A stretch of DNA of 64,000 nt from Adineta ricciae (Eukaryota; Rotifera; Eurotatoria; Adinetida; Adinetidae): contig CAJNOJ010000085.1 in assembly GCA_905250025.1 (NCBI GenBank), positions 248,001-312,000 on the forward strand, written 5' to 3'. This document shows positions 1-11,200 of this stretch, piece by piece (within the stretch, counting starts at the first letter, position 1; each line of letters begins with the position of its first letter). Made by a program: the position numbers and the translations under genes. Below the pieces are notes generated by a model. The model saw only the letters and a list, made by a program, of their open reading frames with translations, searched no databases and was not told the origin of the DNA.

Positions 1-1921
1 CGATCCACGACTTCGTCGAACATGATGAATGAGCAAGACGATGCCTATGATCAAGATGACGGGTGCTAACAGGCCACTAACGCTAATGATTATGAATGAA
101 CGATAGCGAGAATATCGACTGGTATTGCGAATTTGATAATCAATTCTAGTTTCATTATCACGAAGATCTTCATCAGGCATGGGATCAGAAATAGATGAGT
201 TCAAGGGTACCGGCAGAGTGTCTGTTTCAGACTGAATGATTTCAGTTAAGTCTGATGGAGTGGCTGTCGATTTTTCAATGAGTTCAGTTTTTGAGATATT
301 TCGTCGAATTGCTTGACATTGACAGACTGGATGACCGCCATCAACACATCGATGAAGAACAGTGAATGCACCTGATGCACGAGTAAAATAACGTAGAACA
401 CATTCATTTTGTGTATATTTTTCTCCGAGTAGTAATCGTAACCAGTGTTTCTTGCTCGTATCGTTTCTTCCATTGATTGCATTGTTAGATTCTAATTGAT
501 AATAAAAGAATTCAAGAAGAATATCATCGATTGTTCGTCCAAGAAACTTCGTTGCGTTAATATTTCCCCAGTTGTGAGAATTCAATTTCACAAGAGTACT
601 GTCAGCGTTTTTACCAGCACAAACTTCGTCTCCTGATTGAATACTATTTACAAATGATGGATACACATAGTAACACATATTATTGAACAAGACGAAATGC
701 GTTGGACAAGAAATTTCATCAGCAACAGGAAATTGTTCTTCATCTTGTCTGAAATTCGAGAGTAAACATTTGAGATGTAAAAGAAAATTGACAAAAAACT
801 TACAAGTTTTGAACTCCTGTTTCATCTTCACTATTCGGTTGCACTGGTTTTTGTGCGCATAGGATATAATCTGATCGAGATGCTGTTGAACATGGAACAA
901 GATCAATCGATGCTGACCGATTTGAAGTTGTCTGAGCGGCTACTACACATATATCATCGATTGACAAAGAAGTATTCGTTGATTGAAATATGTACGAGGA
1001 ATTCCTTTCAATCTGCAAAAACGTGCGCACATTCGGTACAGATGGGTACGAATGCACATATTTCCATTGTTCGAGTGTTTCTATTAACATTGGAACACAT
1101 GTTCTTGAATAGGAATTTTGTGAACGAATAGAAATGGATTTCAAGCATATAGATAACGTTCGATCAAATACGAATGTTGGTGAACAATACCGTTGGACAT
1201 CAATTTTAACCGCTGTATCCGAATGAACTTCCGAATAGTTGAAAACGTTTGAAAAACTTGCTTTCAAATAGGGTAAAAACGAGCAGTGAACTAGAGGTTT
1301 TCGTACCGCAGTTCTGGGCGTTATTGTTATCGGAAGGCAATAACAAGCTTTTTTCAATGAAAACATAAATGAAAAATCACCGCTTGGTCGAATCTTTTGA
1401 CAATGTTCTCGGCAAGAACTTATCCCTTGAATGTAATCCTCATTCGTTAACAACATATCTGGTTGATAGTTTTGTATACCATGGAGATAATAACATCCAT
1501 CCAATGTCCATTCATATGTCGATGATAATGAAGGCAGAATATTAACATTTTTTGACAACGCGTAGAGTTCTAATGAATTCGAAGTACAATCATCGATTGA
1601 TAAAAGTTGTCCAAGATGTTCACGGAATTGTTGTAGATTATTCATTGTATATAAGCAAATACAATTCGTATGGTTTGCCGTGATTAGAATGACCGATTGT
1701 CGGCATAATCGAAAGCACAGGCTAATCGTCATAGGTGCACTGGAGAATGTTTGATATGTTGCCATTGAATTTGTTTGAATAGAGTTTACAAGATATTGTC
1801 TCGTAGGATATAAGGATAGACAGGCAATATGAGAATAAGTAGATATGGTCAAATCTTCTTGATTACTAATGGCAATGATTATCGGAAGGATATGGAGAAA
1901 AGCAAAGATTCGAATGAGCAT
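1..1921 (-). CDS. WSC-like / C-type-lectin-like single-pass membrane protein (3' end cut by window edge)
   Basis: Two exons are visible, 804-1921 and <1-748, joined by a 55-bp intron (749-803) with a GTAAG donor. The ATG at 1921 gives a signal peptide (MLIRIFAFLHILPIIIAIS); an ATG-like start further upstream would add a Lys/Arg stretch before it and is less likely. The long exon carries two cysteine-rich modules that look WSC-like (C-x-C pairs near CICLY and CYCLP). The second exon starts a C-type-lectin-like fold (CYYVYPSF, WLRLLLGE, GHPVCQC) and then a transmembrane segment (SFIIISVSGLLAPVILIIG) followed by a basic stop-transfer stretch. The protein is probably a cell-surface carbohydrate-binding or adhesion molecule. 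The cytoplasmic tail runs off the left edge. Domain names come from motif reading, not from a search. Confidence 0.72.
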
Positions 1922-2320
1922 TTTAACCTTCTTTCTCAAACGCTTTTTTTTTTTTGTTATAAAAAGAATCAACAGCAAGCGTCTTTTTTCGATTCAATGA
2001 CGAAAAAGAAACAAACAGTTGGTACAAAATAGATCCAATTTCATTCACGTGTGTATGGCAGTTAACTTCGTACATTAACAAGTTACATATGGAAACTAAA
2101 TATGGACTCTTGAAAAATTCTATCCAAAATTGAGTACATTTTTTTTCCCGAAATATTTCCTCATGTATTTTTGTTAGACAAGATCATTTGCATAAATACT
2201 GATTTCTAATAGTAAATTAAGATGATTGATTTTTGTTCGGAAAGGTCATGATATGTAGATTTGATTGGCATATGGAATAGTGGTTCAGTTTTGCCTCCGG
2301 ATGTTTGACGACAGCACACA

Positions 2321-4067
2321 ATGAAGTTCAAGTTGTGCTATGTATTTGCTTCAGTATTCCAGAGCTTTTTGTTCGGCATTTCAATGAAAACGATTCACAG
2401 TGATCATATAACGGATTTGCACGAATATTTAATGCGAAACTATACTAAATATGTTCGTCCTGTGAAGAATAATTCGGATATACTCAATGTGAAATTTGGC
2501 CTTAAACTTATCCAAATCGATGATGTTGTACGTATGAAACGATTTGTGCTTCTCTTTGAGTATATCACGTTCTATTATCAGAATGCGAAAAGTCAAATTA
2601 TCCAAACTCATGTCTATGCGCTTCACGTAAACCAATTTGTCAATTTCTTCCGCTAAAATTCCTTCCGATATGTTTAGGAATGGCAAGATTATAGTTTTAT
2701 CTGGTCTCCTGAAGATTTCGGTGGGATAGAATATATCCATATGTCCAACGATTTGATTTGGAAACCGGATCTTGTTTTATACAATAGTAAACCTTTCTTA
2801 CATGTAAGTTATGATGAACGGCAATGTTTGTTGCAGATGCCGATGGAGATTTTCATGTGACATCAAAAGCCAAAGTACTCATTCGATACGATGGAACAGT
2901 TAAATGGGTTAGTTTGTACGCTAAAACTATTCGATCACTCTTTTCGAACTTTGAATAGAATCCACCGATGATTTATAAATCGTATTGTGCCATCAATATT
3001 CAACACTATCCTTTTGACGAACAAAACTGTACGTTGAAATTTGGCACATGGACGTACTCGGGTTCCTTAGTCAATTTACAGTTTATCAATAATGATCAAT
3101 TGTCAGTTATCGAACGAGGATGGGACTTAGAAGACTATATGCCTTCAATCGAATGGGAAATTCTTGGTAGATTCATACGAATACTCTTCGTAAGACAAAT
3201 ATAAATCTTCTTTTCCTTCAGATCTGACCGCATTTCGACATGAAATCATCTATGCATGTTGCGCAGAAATCTACCTGGATTTAACATTTACATGTGTAAT
3301 GCAACGCAAATCGTTGTTCTATACAATCAATTTAATTCTTCCATGTGTGAATATTTCCATTCTCTGTGTACTGGTGTTTCTTCTACCATCGGATAGTCGA
3401 AAGAAGATTACATTATCAATATCCATTCTTGTAGCATTACTTGTTTTCTATCTTCTACTGATCGAATTGATTCCTCCAACATCGTTCGTCATGCCATTAC
3501 TCGGTAAATATCTTCTATTCACACTTGTTCTCGTTAATCTATCGATTACAACTACAATCATTACGTTAAATGTACATTTTTCTCGTCGTCCAACATCAAG
3601 TATGCCACTTTTGTTAAGAAATATTCTTCTGATTTACCTACCGAAAATACTTATGATGAAAAGACCATCTAACCCATCCGGACTCGACGGTACAACACGA
3701 AAATTCTCATCGATATATGAAAATGAACGACAAACACGACGTAGCCTGCGAGTCACAGCTAATCGAGTAATTTCAATCGCCCAGCAGATGAACAATTTCA
3801 AGAACGAAAAAGAAGTAAATTCACTTTGCACAAATTTCATCCAAAAACTTTCTTATTTAGATCGTTGAAGAATGGCGTTTTATCGCTCTCACGTTCGATC
3901 GTTTATTTCTCATCATCTTCATCTCAGTAACACTCATTTGTACACTGGAATCCTTTCGTCACATTCCATCTCTGTACAAATCTGCCTCATCAGTCAATCC
4001 GATCTGTTACACTTATTATCCACCGATAGATGACTTTCAATGGCTGCGAACATGTAATACTATTTAA
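2321..4067 (+). CDS. Nicotinic acetylcholine receptor-like Cys-loop channel subunit (alpha-type loop C)
   Basis: Seven exons (2321-2527, 2582-2626, 2678-2786, 2837-2907, 2959-3166, 3222-3814, 3861-4067) sum to 1440 nt, giving 479 residues. A signal peptide is followed by the ligand-binding domain, with LIQIDDV, IWKPDLVLYN, the 13-residue Cys loop (CAINIQHYPFDEQNC) and loop C with vicinal cysteines (YACCAEIY), the mark of alpha-type subunits. Four membrane helices follow: M1 after QRKSLFYTINLILPC, M2 ending LIELIPPTS, M3 after LLGKYLLFT, and M4 in the last exon (FDRLFLIIFISVTLICTLESF). The M3-M4 loop is short. The protein should form a pentameric acetylcholine-gated channel. M2 is unusual: Lys replaces the conserved Glu at -1' and Val the gate Leu at 9'. 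An AATAAA lies at 4145-4150. The next gene is convergent. Confidence 0.9.
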
Positions 4068-4192
4068 TGCTATGAAGAAAGACATTTGAGTTTGAGAACA
4101 ATGAACATAAAATTTCACCGTCATATTCATATATATACATATAAAATAAAATCAACCGGTGATTTCGAAAAGTTACTGTTCAAAACGATCGA

Positions 4193-6370
4193 CTAAAAGT
4201 CCGTTGACCGATTACTCTGAAACAAAGATGAAACTTCAAGTAGTTGTTTTCTTCTACCGAACAAATACTCACATTATCCTGTTCATTAAGATAAACTCTC
4301 AAGAAAAATGCTGGCAATTCCACATTTTTTGGCATCTGATTTCGAATATAATCTTGTATGTTAACATTTAATTTCTTCAATGAAGGTAATAATAGCATCA
4401 ATGTATAGAAATCTCGACTTTTACTTCCACGTTTACAATCCATATAATCACACAGCGCGCATGTTAATTCTGTTTGAGTGGAATCAATCAATAGGAAATC
4501 ATTCAAGCGAATGTTACTCGTCGAGATGATCAACAAAGAGAGGAATAACGATAATTCTTTCTCGTCAAGTCTCAGTGCGTACATATAAGTTTGTAGTTTT
4601 TCGACATCAGTGCGTATGTACTCGATGAACGGAAATAATTTTTGACATTCGTCGTGAAATTTTTCATCAATCGTGTTGAAATAATTCCATAGTGATGATG
4701 GATAGGTGTGTTGTAAACATAGAATAACTATACTATGAATGGATGATTTAATCAGTTGAATCTGGTCGGTGACAGTGTGAAAATTCATAAAGTTTGGGAT
4801 ACGTGTAGCGAATTTCACCGCACGATTGGCATAGTTTTTGAACTGATTGATACACGATGACCAAATGTCGGTCGAGCTTTGACAAACAGGGAGATTCTAT
4901 GAGAAACAAGAGTTTTTAAAGAGAAGAGAATGACTGATTTACATCGATTGTTTCTTTGAATGCTTTGTGAATATTGAAGATCAGCTGTCGACATTGTGGA
5001 TCCAGTTGATCTTCGAAATTTGAGGGAGAATTTGTTACTAAAATACACCATTATTATTATTATCTTCGATGAAATTAAGATGAGTGTTATCCATACATTC
5101 ACTTTCTGAACTAGTCGATTCGTCTACAAAACTTCGTTTATTCACAGTTCGATTTCGTGTTGATGTTGTGGAATGAACCATTCGATGAAGCATTGTTGTG
5201 TTCGGTACTTGTCCATTTCTTTGAAGCATCATACCTGACAATCTTTCATCAGTCTTATGACGAAATAAGAATCGAATACTTTACTTACGCATGTGATGCT
5301 TAAACAAATTACTCTGTCGTCCAATTCGACTTCCTAACACGATTACATACTCTCTTGGAAAAGAAAATTAACTAGCTGTTTTACCTTCCACGGACATTCC
5401 CACTTTGATACACCGCTGAAACCGACAATAACGACATGCATTTCTCGTTGAGACACTCATTTCACATGTGCCATTGTCCATACATTTATAACGACTTGGT
5501 GCTCTTTCTTTAATACTTCGCCGAAAGAAACCCTATGTAAAAATCCATCTCCACCAAACGCGTAGCTATTTCTATTGGACTCACCTTACATCCTTCACAA
5601 GTGATCGCTCCTGAACATGAATATACAGAAACTGTTGAGAAGAAATCTTCGCTTTTATCGATATCTTACCAAAATGAATACCACTCGATGGTCCTTGGCA
5701 TACATAACATGAGATTTGAGCAAATATATCAGCCACTCGAGGTGTCTGTTGTATTTCGACTCCTTCTAAAACCAATTGCACATATAATATGTCAATTTCA
5801 CTCTATCAGATCCTATCATCACCTTTTACAGTCATACCAATCATTAGACATTTCTGAAATCGACAATATTGGCATTGCGTACGAGTATTTCTAGTGATCA
5901 TGCAATCTTTATTCTTGACACATTTGTATTTCTGATCTTCGCCATTGATCGATCGTAAGAAGAATTTCTACTTGTATACAAACAAAACAAAACATTTGCT
6001 CGTCTCTATGTTCGAGTCCTACTTTGCATGCTTCACACGTAATTGCACCGCAGTGAAGACCAGATGATTGTTCTCCGCATACTTGACACGGTTCAAATCG
6101 AGCTTCGAGTAAGATCGATAATGGATCTGTACTTTCTGTTCGTGTTTCATGCGGTATGTTAGCATAACTACAAAAAGAAATGCACAACTTTCACACGGTC
6201 GAACCTCGATCTGAGACATGAGAAAACAATAGCGAATGTCCAAGATCGAGTTCGAATATTCTAGCAAAACTATCGGTAAGAATCTTGAAATTCTAAAATG
6301 ATTGTTTATTTCGAAAAAGAAAAGTTTACCTGTTCGTCATCTTAGATCGACTATCATCCATAGTAAACAT
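4193..6370 (-). CDS. Nuclear receptor with two tandem DNA-binding domains (2DBD-NR)
   Basis: The gene has about ten short exons. DBD1 spans about 6090-5905: CQVCGEQSSG, then CEACK, then after an intron KFFLRS, so the P-box is CEACKK. Its second finger ends CQYCRFQKCLMIGM. DBD2 spans about 5725-5400: CYVCQGPSSG, CEGCKGFFRRS and CRYCRFQRCIKVGM. A Ser/Thr-rich hinge follows, then a ligand-binding domain with the helix-3 signature (VKFATRIPNF, DQIQLIKSS) in exon 4273-4896. The last exon is 4193-4216, eight codons ending SNRSTDF, reached through a 56-bp intron. No acidic AF-2 helix is evident at the C-terminus. Receptors with CEACKK in the first and CEGCKG in the second DBD are known from flatworms and other protostomes. 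The 5' exons (6330-6370 and about 6210-6280) are the least certain. Confidence 0.85.
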
Positions 6371-8274
6371 GATGGAGTTGTAATAGTTGACCTTTTTTCT
6401 TGAATAATGATAAAGAAAAAGCAATTGGCAGAGAGGGGGAGAGCGAGAGAGACGAAAAAGAGAGAAAAGAAAGAAGAAGAAGAAAAAAAATATGTCTTTG
6501 GTTTTTTTTTATTTATGACCTATTGATATCCAATGGCCAATCAGATCATATCGATACCTTTCTCTCCCCATAGCATGCGAGAAGAAATTACTAGTCGCGG
6601 AATGGTTATTTCCTTGTCACAAAAAAAGAAGAGGAAACTTGAATTCGTCAATTGACCAATCTCCTGATGACACTTACCAGTAGCAAATTTATGATTTTTT
6701 CACATGTTATTTATAAGCGCTGAGATATATCAAAGGTAATTCAATGGCATCACGCACATATCTCATTCGTCTCTTTGCTCTATTTGATACTATATACAAA
6801 AAAATTGTCCTAGATACGAGACACAATATTTGATTGTATTTGGACATGCACATTTTTCTTCCACAGCGAGAGAATGTTTATTGATAAGACTAGGATGATA
6901 GGATACGATTAATTAAATTGAATGATAAATAGCCGTACGACTTTTCCTTCACTTAACGAATGGTGACTTCGACGCAATAAGAAAACGAAAATCTGCTGCG
7001 TGCTATGAGGAATTTTCAAAAGTCTTCTATGAAAAAATTGCAGAAAACATTGCTGTTTGCTCGATTAAAACACAAATATCTGTGTCATGAATGAGTATGA
7101 TGAATTAAAAAATACACTTCTTTACTAAGCATCGACATTTGACAACTATTCACTTATTTGAGCTAGAAATACTTCAGACAAAGATTCGTTTGATAGACTT
7201 TAATCATGAGTTGTAGCACTCTGAAAAGTCAAGAGAACGATCATTCGAATACGCTGAATGAAATCAGAATTTGTTTAACAGCGTCACCAGCAAGTGCTGT
7301 TGAATATCCAGTGAAATCGATCTAATCGTACCGAAAATCAAAATTTGAATGATGAATCAACACATAAGAGCAACAGTTCCACGCGTATTTGAAGTATTTA
7401 AATTTCACTTCGGAAATAGTAAAATTACTGTATCGAAGTATTTTGAAATAATTGGCATAGCATTTCAGACTTGTTAATAAGAATAATCTTCTCTTCAGTT
7501 TTCTAATTGTTCAAATACCTTTACTAAAACCAATTTTCTTCCTTTCTATTTCGATGAAGAGTTTCATTTCCGATCCCATGAATAGTTACTTCTTTTCAAA
7601 GACTATACTTTTCGTCCATGTAAAACGTGCATAACTTCATCCGTTGTAACATTATGCACAAATTTGTCACTGTGCTGAAAGAACTTGTCATCACACACTC
7701 GACAATCGAACTATACATGCAATGTTCCATCAACATTTTTATCATCAGGAATTCTATCCTTTGTCAAATTGTTTAAGACTATGTCTAATTGGTCATAAAA
7801 TGACATACGAGACGACCCATTGAGTTTTTTCAAATGTTCCATTACTATAATCCATCCCGTAGAGTCGTGTACCTTCGGAGTGATAGATATAAGCGACATC
7901 TATTCGTCATGTTTGAAATGCATATCGTTCACACGATAGTGCATTGATTTTTTTCTTTGTTGAGATAAAAAAAAGTGATTGATATGATCTTATCTATCTT
8001 CTATCTTGAGACATTTGAAAAGTTTCGTCTTTTTTTATTGGTTCAAACCCCAATGCACGGCCGGTAACGACGAACGATGATAAATCTGTATAATATAAAC
8101 TGTTGAGTCATGTTTTTTTTTTGTTAGTTTTTCTCCGTCACTGCTCTTTGTCGTTCGCATTCAATTGTTCAATTCTATTTCATAGAACATCGGATTATAA
8201 TATAATATAATATCGTGTAAAGTTCTTTTTTTTTCTCGTTTATCTCTTTTTCTAGATGCCTTGGCACCATCGAC
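6371..8274. other. Intergenic 1.9 kb between divergent nuclear receptor and FHIP genes
   Basis: This stretch holds the upstream regions of both flanking genes. A purine-rich tract (GA/AAG runs) lies at about 6427-6490 beside the nuclear receptor start, and pyrimidine-rich and TAATA-repeat sequence at about 8198-8240 precedes the FHIP start, with a possible 3' splice site TCTAG just before the first coding exon. One possible decayed coding piece lies at 7603-7899 and is listed separately. No other coding signal is visible. Confidence 0.5.
7603..7899 (-). pseudogene. Possible decayed coding fragment with an in-frame stop
   Basis: A 62-codon reading frame (7711-7899, beginning MSLISITPKVHDS) ends in TAG. 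The same frame then continues for 35 more codons with a C-x2-C and a downstream His (FDCRVCDDKFFQHSDKF) before a second TAG at 7603. The Cys-Cys-Phe-His pattern recalls half of a zinc finger, which would make this a broken gene or transposon remnant. The evidence is weak: the region is AT-rich and no family is recognised. Confidence 0.2.
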
Positions 8275-11200
8275 ATGACTTTGCAATGGAAACGTCATCG
8301 TAATACTGAAACTATAGACGACGATATTAGCGTCGAACTAGCAGTAAGCATTTGTTCGGAGAATGACCTTGAGATTTTTCATAGAAAACGATATAAAGGA
8401 AAAAAATTATCAAAACTGATAATTTCATACATGACAAGAAGATGAATAAGAACGATGACAGTAGCAGCAGTAGCAACTATAGGTCTTCTTTCCTTCCTAA
8501 TATCGATGAATATGTATTGAGGTTATTATTCTGTTTTCTTTGATCCCATGTAGTCGAAGGAGACATATGCAGATCGTTAGATTGATGAAGAAAAAAGACA
8601 GCCGTTTCATAGCAATGAAGTCATCTTTGATATTGATTCAGTTGTGCGGTGAAAGAAGATGAGAGCAGAGGAAGAGGTGAAGAGATGCGTACTCATCTAG
8701 ATGATTATGAATTGATTTCCTGTTTCTTTTCTTCTACGTAAAAAATAGGTTCTTCGACAACATTGGAAGCAAATTCTACAGATTTTTCAAAAAGCATTAG
8801 TCGATCAAGATGATATCAGTTGTGTCTTGTCACATTTTCAACATGCAGTCACATTACTTACCGATGAAGTGGCTAGTCAAGATCAACCAGGCCCAATTCT
8901 TCTCTATTTTGTAAATGAAGCTATACTCGACACATTCTTCGTTTGGTCACTCAGTTGTCCAGAATATGCCACTGATCTCAAATATCATCAGTTGCGCTGC
9001 TTCGAATTTCTTCTCAGTCGAACTCAACAAGAACTTCTCTTCCATAAGCAAATTGTAAGTTGAATATCACATTTGTCGTTTCGAACTCTTAACAACACAT
9101 TTCAGTTCAAACCATTGCTCAATCTCCTTCGATCATGTGAATCTTCATCAGCAATAGAACTCATTGAGAAACACATGATTGTTGTGCTCAATCAAGTAAG
9201 TTTCTTCAACGAATTCCATCTAAGATCCTTATTTGTTCGATTTAGGTATGTGTCAGTATAACAAAAACTCCCGAACTATTGGAATTTTGCTTCGACATCA
9301 GTGCTGAACATGGTCCATCTCGTTTTATTATTTTCTCTCTTCTAATCCCATTTGTTCATCGTGATGGACTTGCCGGTAAGGATGATTTTCTTACTTTCAT
9401 TACCCCTATTCATTCGAAACTTCCGAAATTTCACTACATACCTCGATTGACAAAACTATCTAAATATATTTAGACATGCCATCACCGCAGGGTTTAACTA
9501 CAGGTGGGGAAAAGTTGTTCATTTGGAAGAAAGGCAAAGTTTTCTTTTTTCTTTCCGGGAATGAATACAGCATGATCCATTTATTATGAGCGACGTTTTG
9601 TGATTGACTTGTGTTGACATTCTTTTTTTCAAAAACTTCTCTCTCGTTCTTGATTATAACATTGCTCACTCGTTTAGGTCAACAAGCGCGTGATGCTCTA
9701 TTACTCATTATGCAATTATCAAATCGCAATGCACAAATAGCACGACATATTGTAGAAAACACAAACTTTTGTCCTGTAAGACAATCTAACCGAGCGCACG
9801 AGAGTCAACATAGTCGATTGCGTTTTTTTTCAGATCTTAGCTACTGGTCTGAGTGCATTGTATTCCGATTTGCCGCATCATTTAGCAACCAACAATGATG
9901 AGTGGTTTATTTTAACGAAAAAAGAATGGTCGGAATGTCCTGCTCTCGTTCAGTTCATGAATTCACTCCAATTTTCGAACGATGTTATCCAGGTAAGTTC
10001 GCTTCCCTAATCGTCGACTCTCTCTTTCTCTCAACTAACATCTTAGATTGCTCATCCAACCATTGGTCATCATTTATTGCAATATATCTACCATGGATTT
10101 CTCGTGCCAGTTCTCGGGCCAAGTATTCATCAAGTATGTTGATCGACAAGGGAAAGGCAAATTTTCTTGCCGGCATGTCAATCGCTTCGTAATTCTTTCA
10201 CGAAAATTATATTGATATATGATGTGTGCGAGCGTATGTGAGCAAAATTTTTTCTTTCTTAGGATCTTCACGAAATGCCATTGAAATTTTCTGATTTACA
10301 ACACTTTTCGGTAAACAATCAGAAACATTTTAGTTGATGAAAAAAAAAAACAAATTAACATTATCCTAAGAAATTTTTTATTTATTGCTGCTTCACGTTT
10401 TTTTTTTCTATTATATTTTGCACGATATATGCTATTGCATGATCTTTTTTTTTTCTCCAGAATAGGCATGATCAGTAGATTTCATTTTAGTCCGAAATTG
10501 CATGAATAGATTTGTTGATATGTCTATCTGTGTTTTGCTTAGAATACCATGGATGAAGTTATTGCCGCAACAGCTTATTTGGATCTGTTTTTACGAACAA
10601 TTCATGAGCCAGCTTTGTTGAAAGTCTTCTTAAAATTTATTCTTTGTGCGAGAATCGACGAAATGAGTTTACTGGATACGTTGATACAACGAATTAACTT
10701 CAGTACAAAAGTAAAAATCTTCAGAGAGAAAAGATTTTGTTTGTCTATCAAGAATATTTTGCTTTGATTAGCTTGGACTGGTGTCGTTGGGTTTATTTTA
10801 TACGTTAATTAATCTCAATTGTGAAGATATTATGTATCGTCTCATATTTATGTAATGAAAACTATGATCGTTTATTAACAACTATTCGTCATACTTTTGT
10901 TTTAGGTATCTCATTCCTTGTCGACATGTCATGTGTAGCCAACGACGCCATATAACCGATGTCGAAATCTATGGGAAAAATGCGGAAAGATTTCTTTCAC
11001 TAAGACCTTCGTTTTCTAAAGATAGGTAATGTAAATAACGATGATCTAGCTTTTTCTGAGATAGAGAACGTTTTAATAGTTTAATTATCGACGCATTGAG
11101 ACGAACTACTCTCCTCTCCTATCGATACGTGCTTATCAGTTAGATATGACACTGATTTGCGAGAGAATCGATTAATAAACCTATAAATTTTCGTTAATGC

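Noticed and set aside
246-482. Minus-strand 78-codon frame (MQSMEETIRARN)
   Set aside because: It is out of frame with the lectin-like exon <1-748, which reads through this region with Cys, Trp and a transmembrane helix in proper order.
853-1131. Plus-strand 92-codon frame
   Set aside because: It is antisense to the WSC-like exon and has no motif of its own.
4217-4272. Extended C-terminus of the nuclear receptor (VSICSVEENN and on)
   Set aside because: The sequence has a GTGAGT donor and TTTCAG acceptor; splicing gives a shorter natural end.
5601-5894. Plus-strand 97-codon frame
   Set aside because: It is antisense to the second DNA-binding domain of the nuclear receptor.
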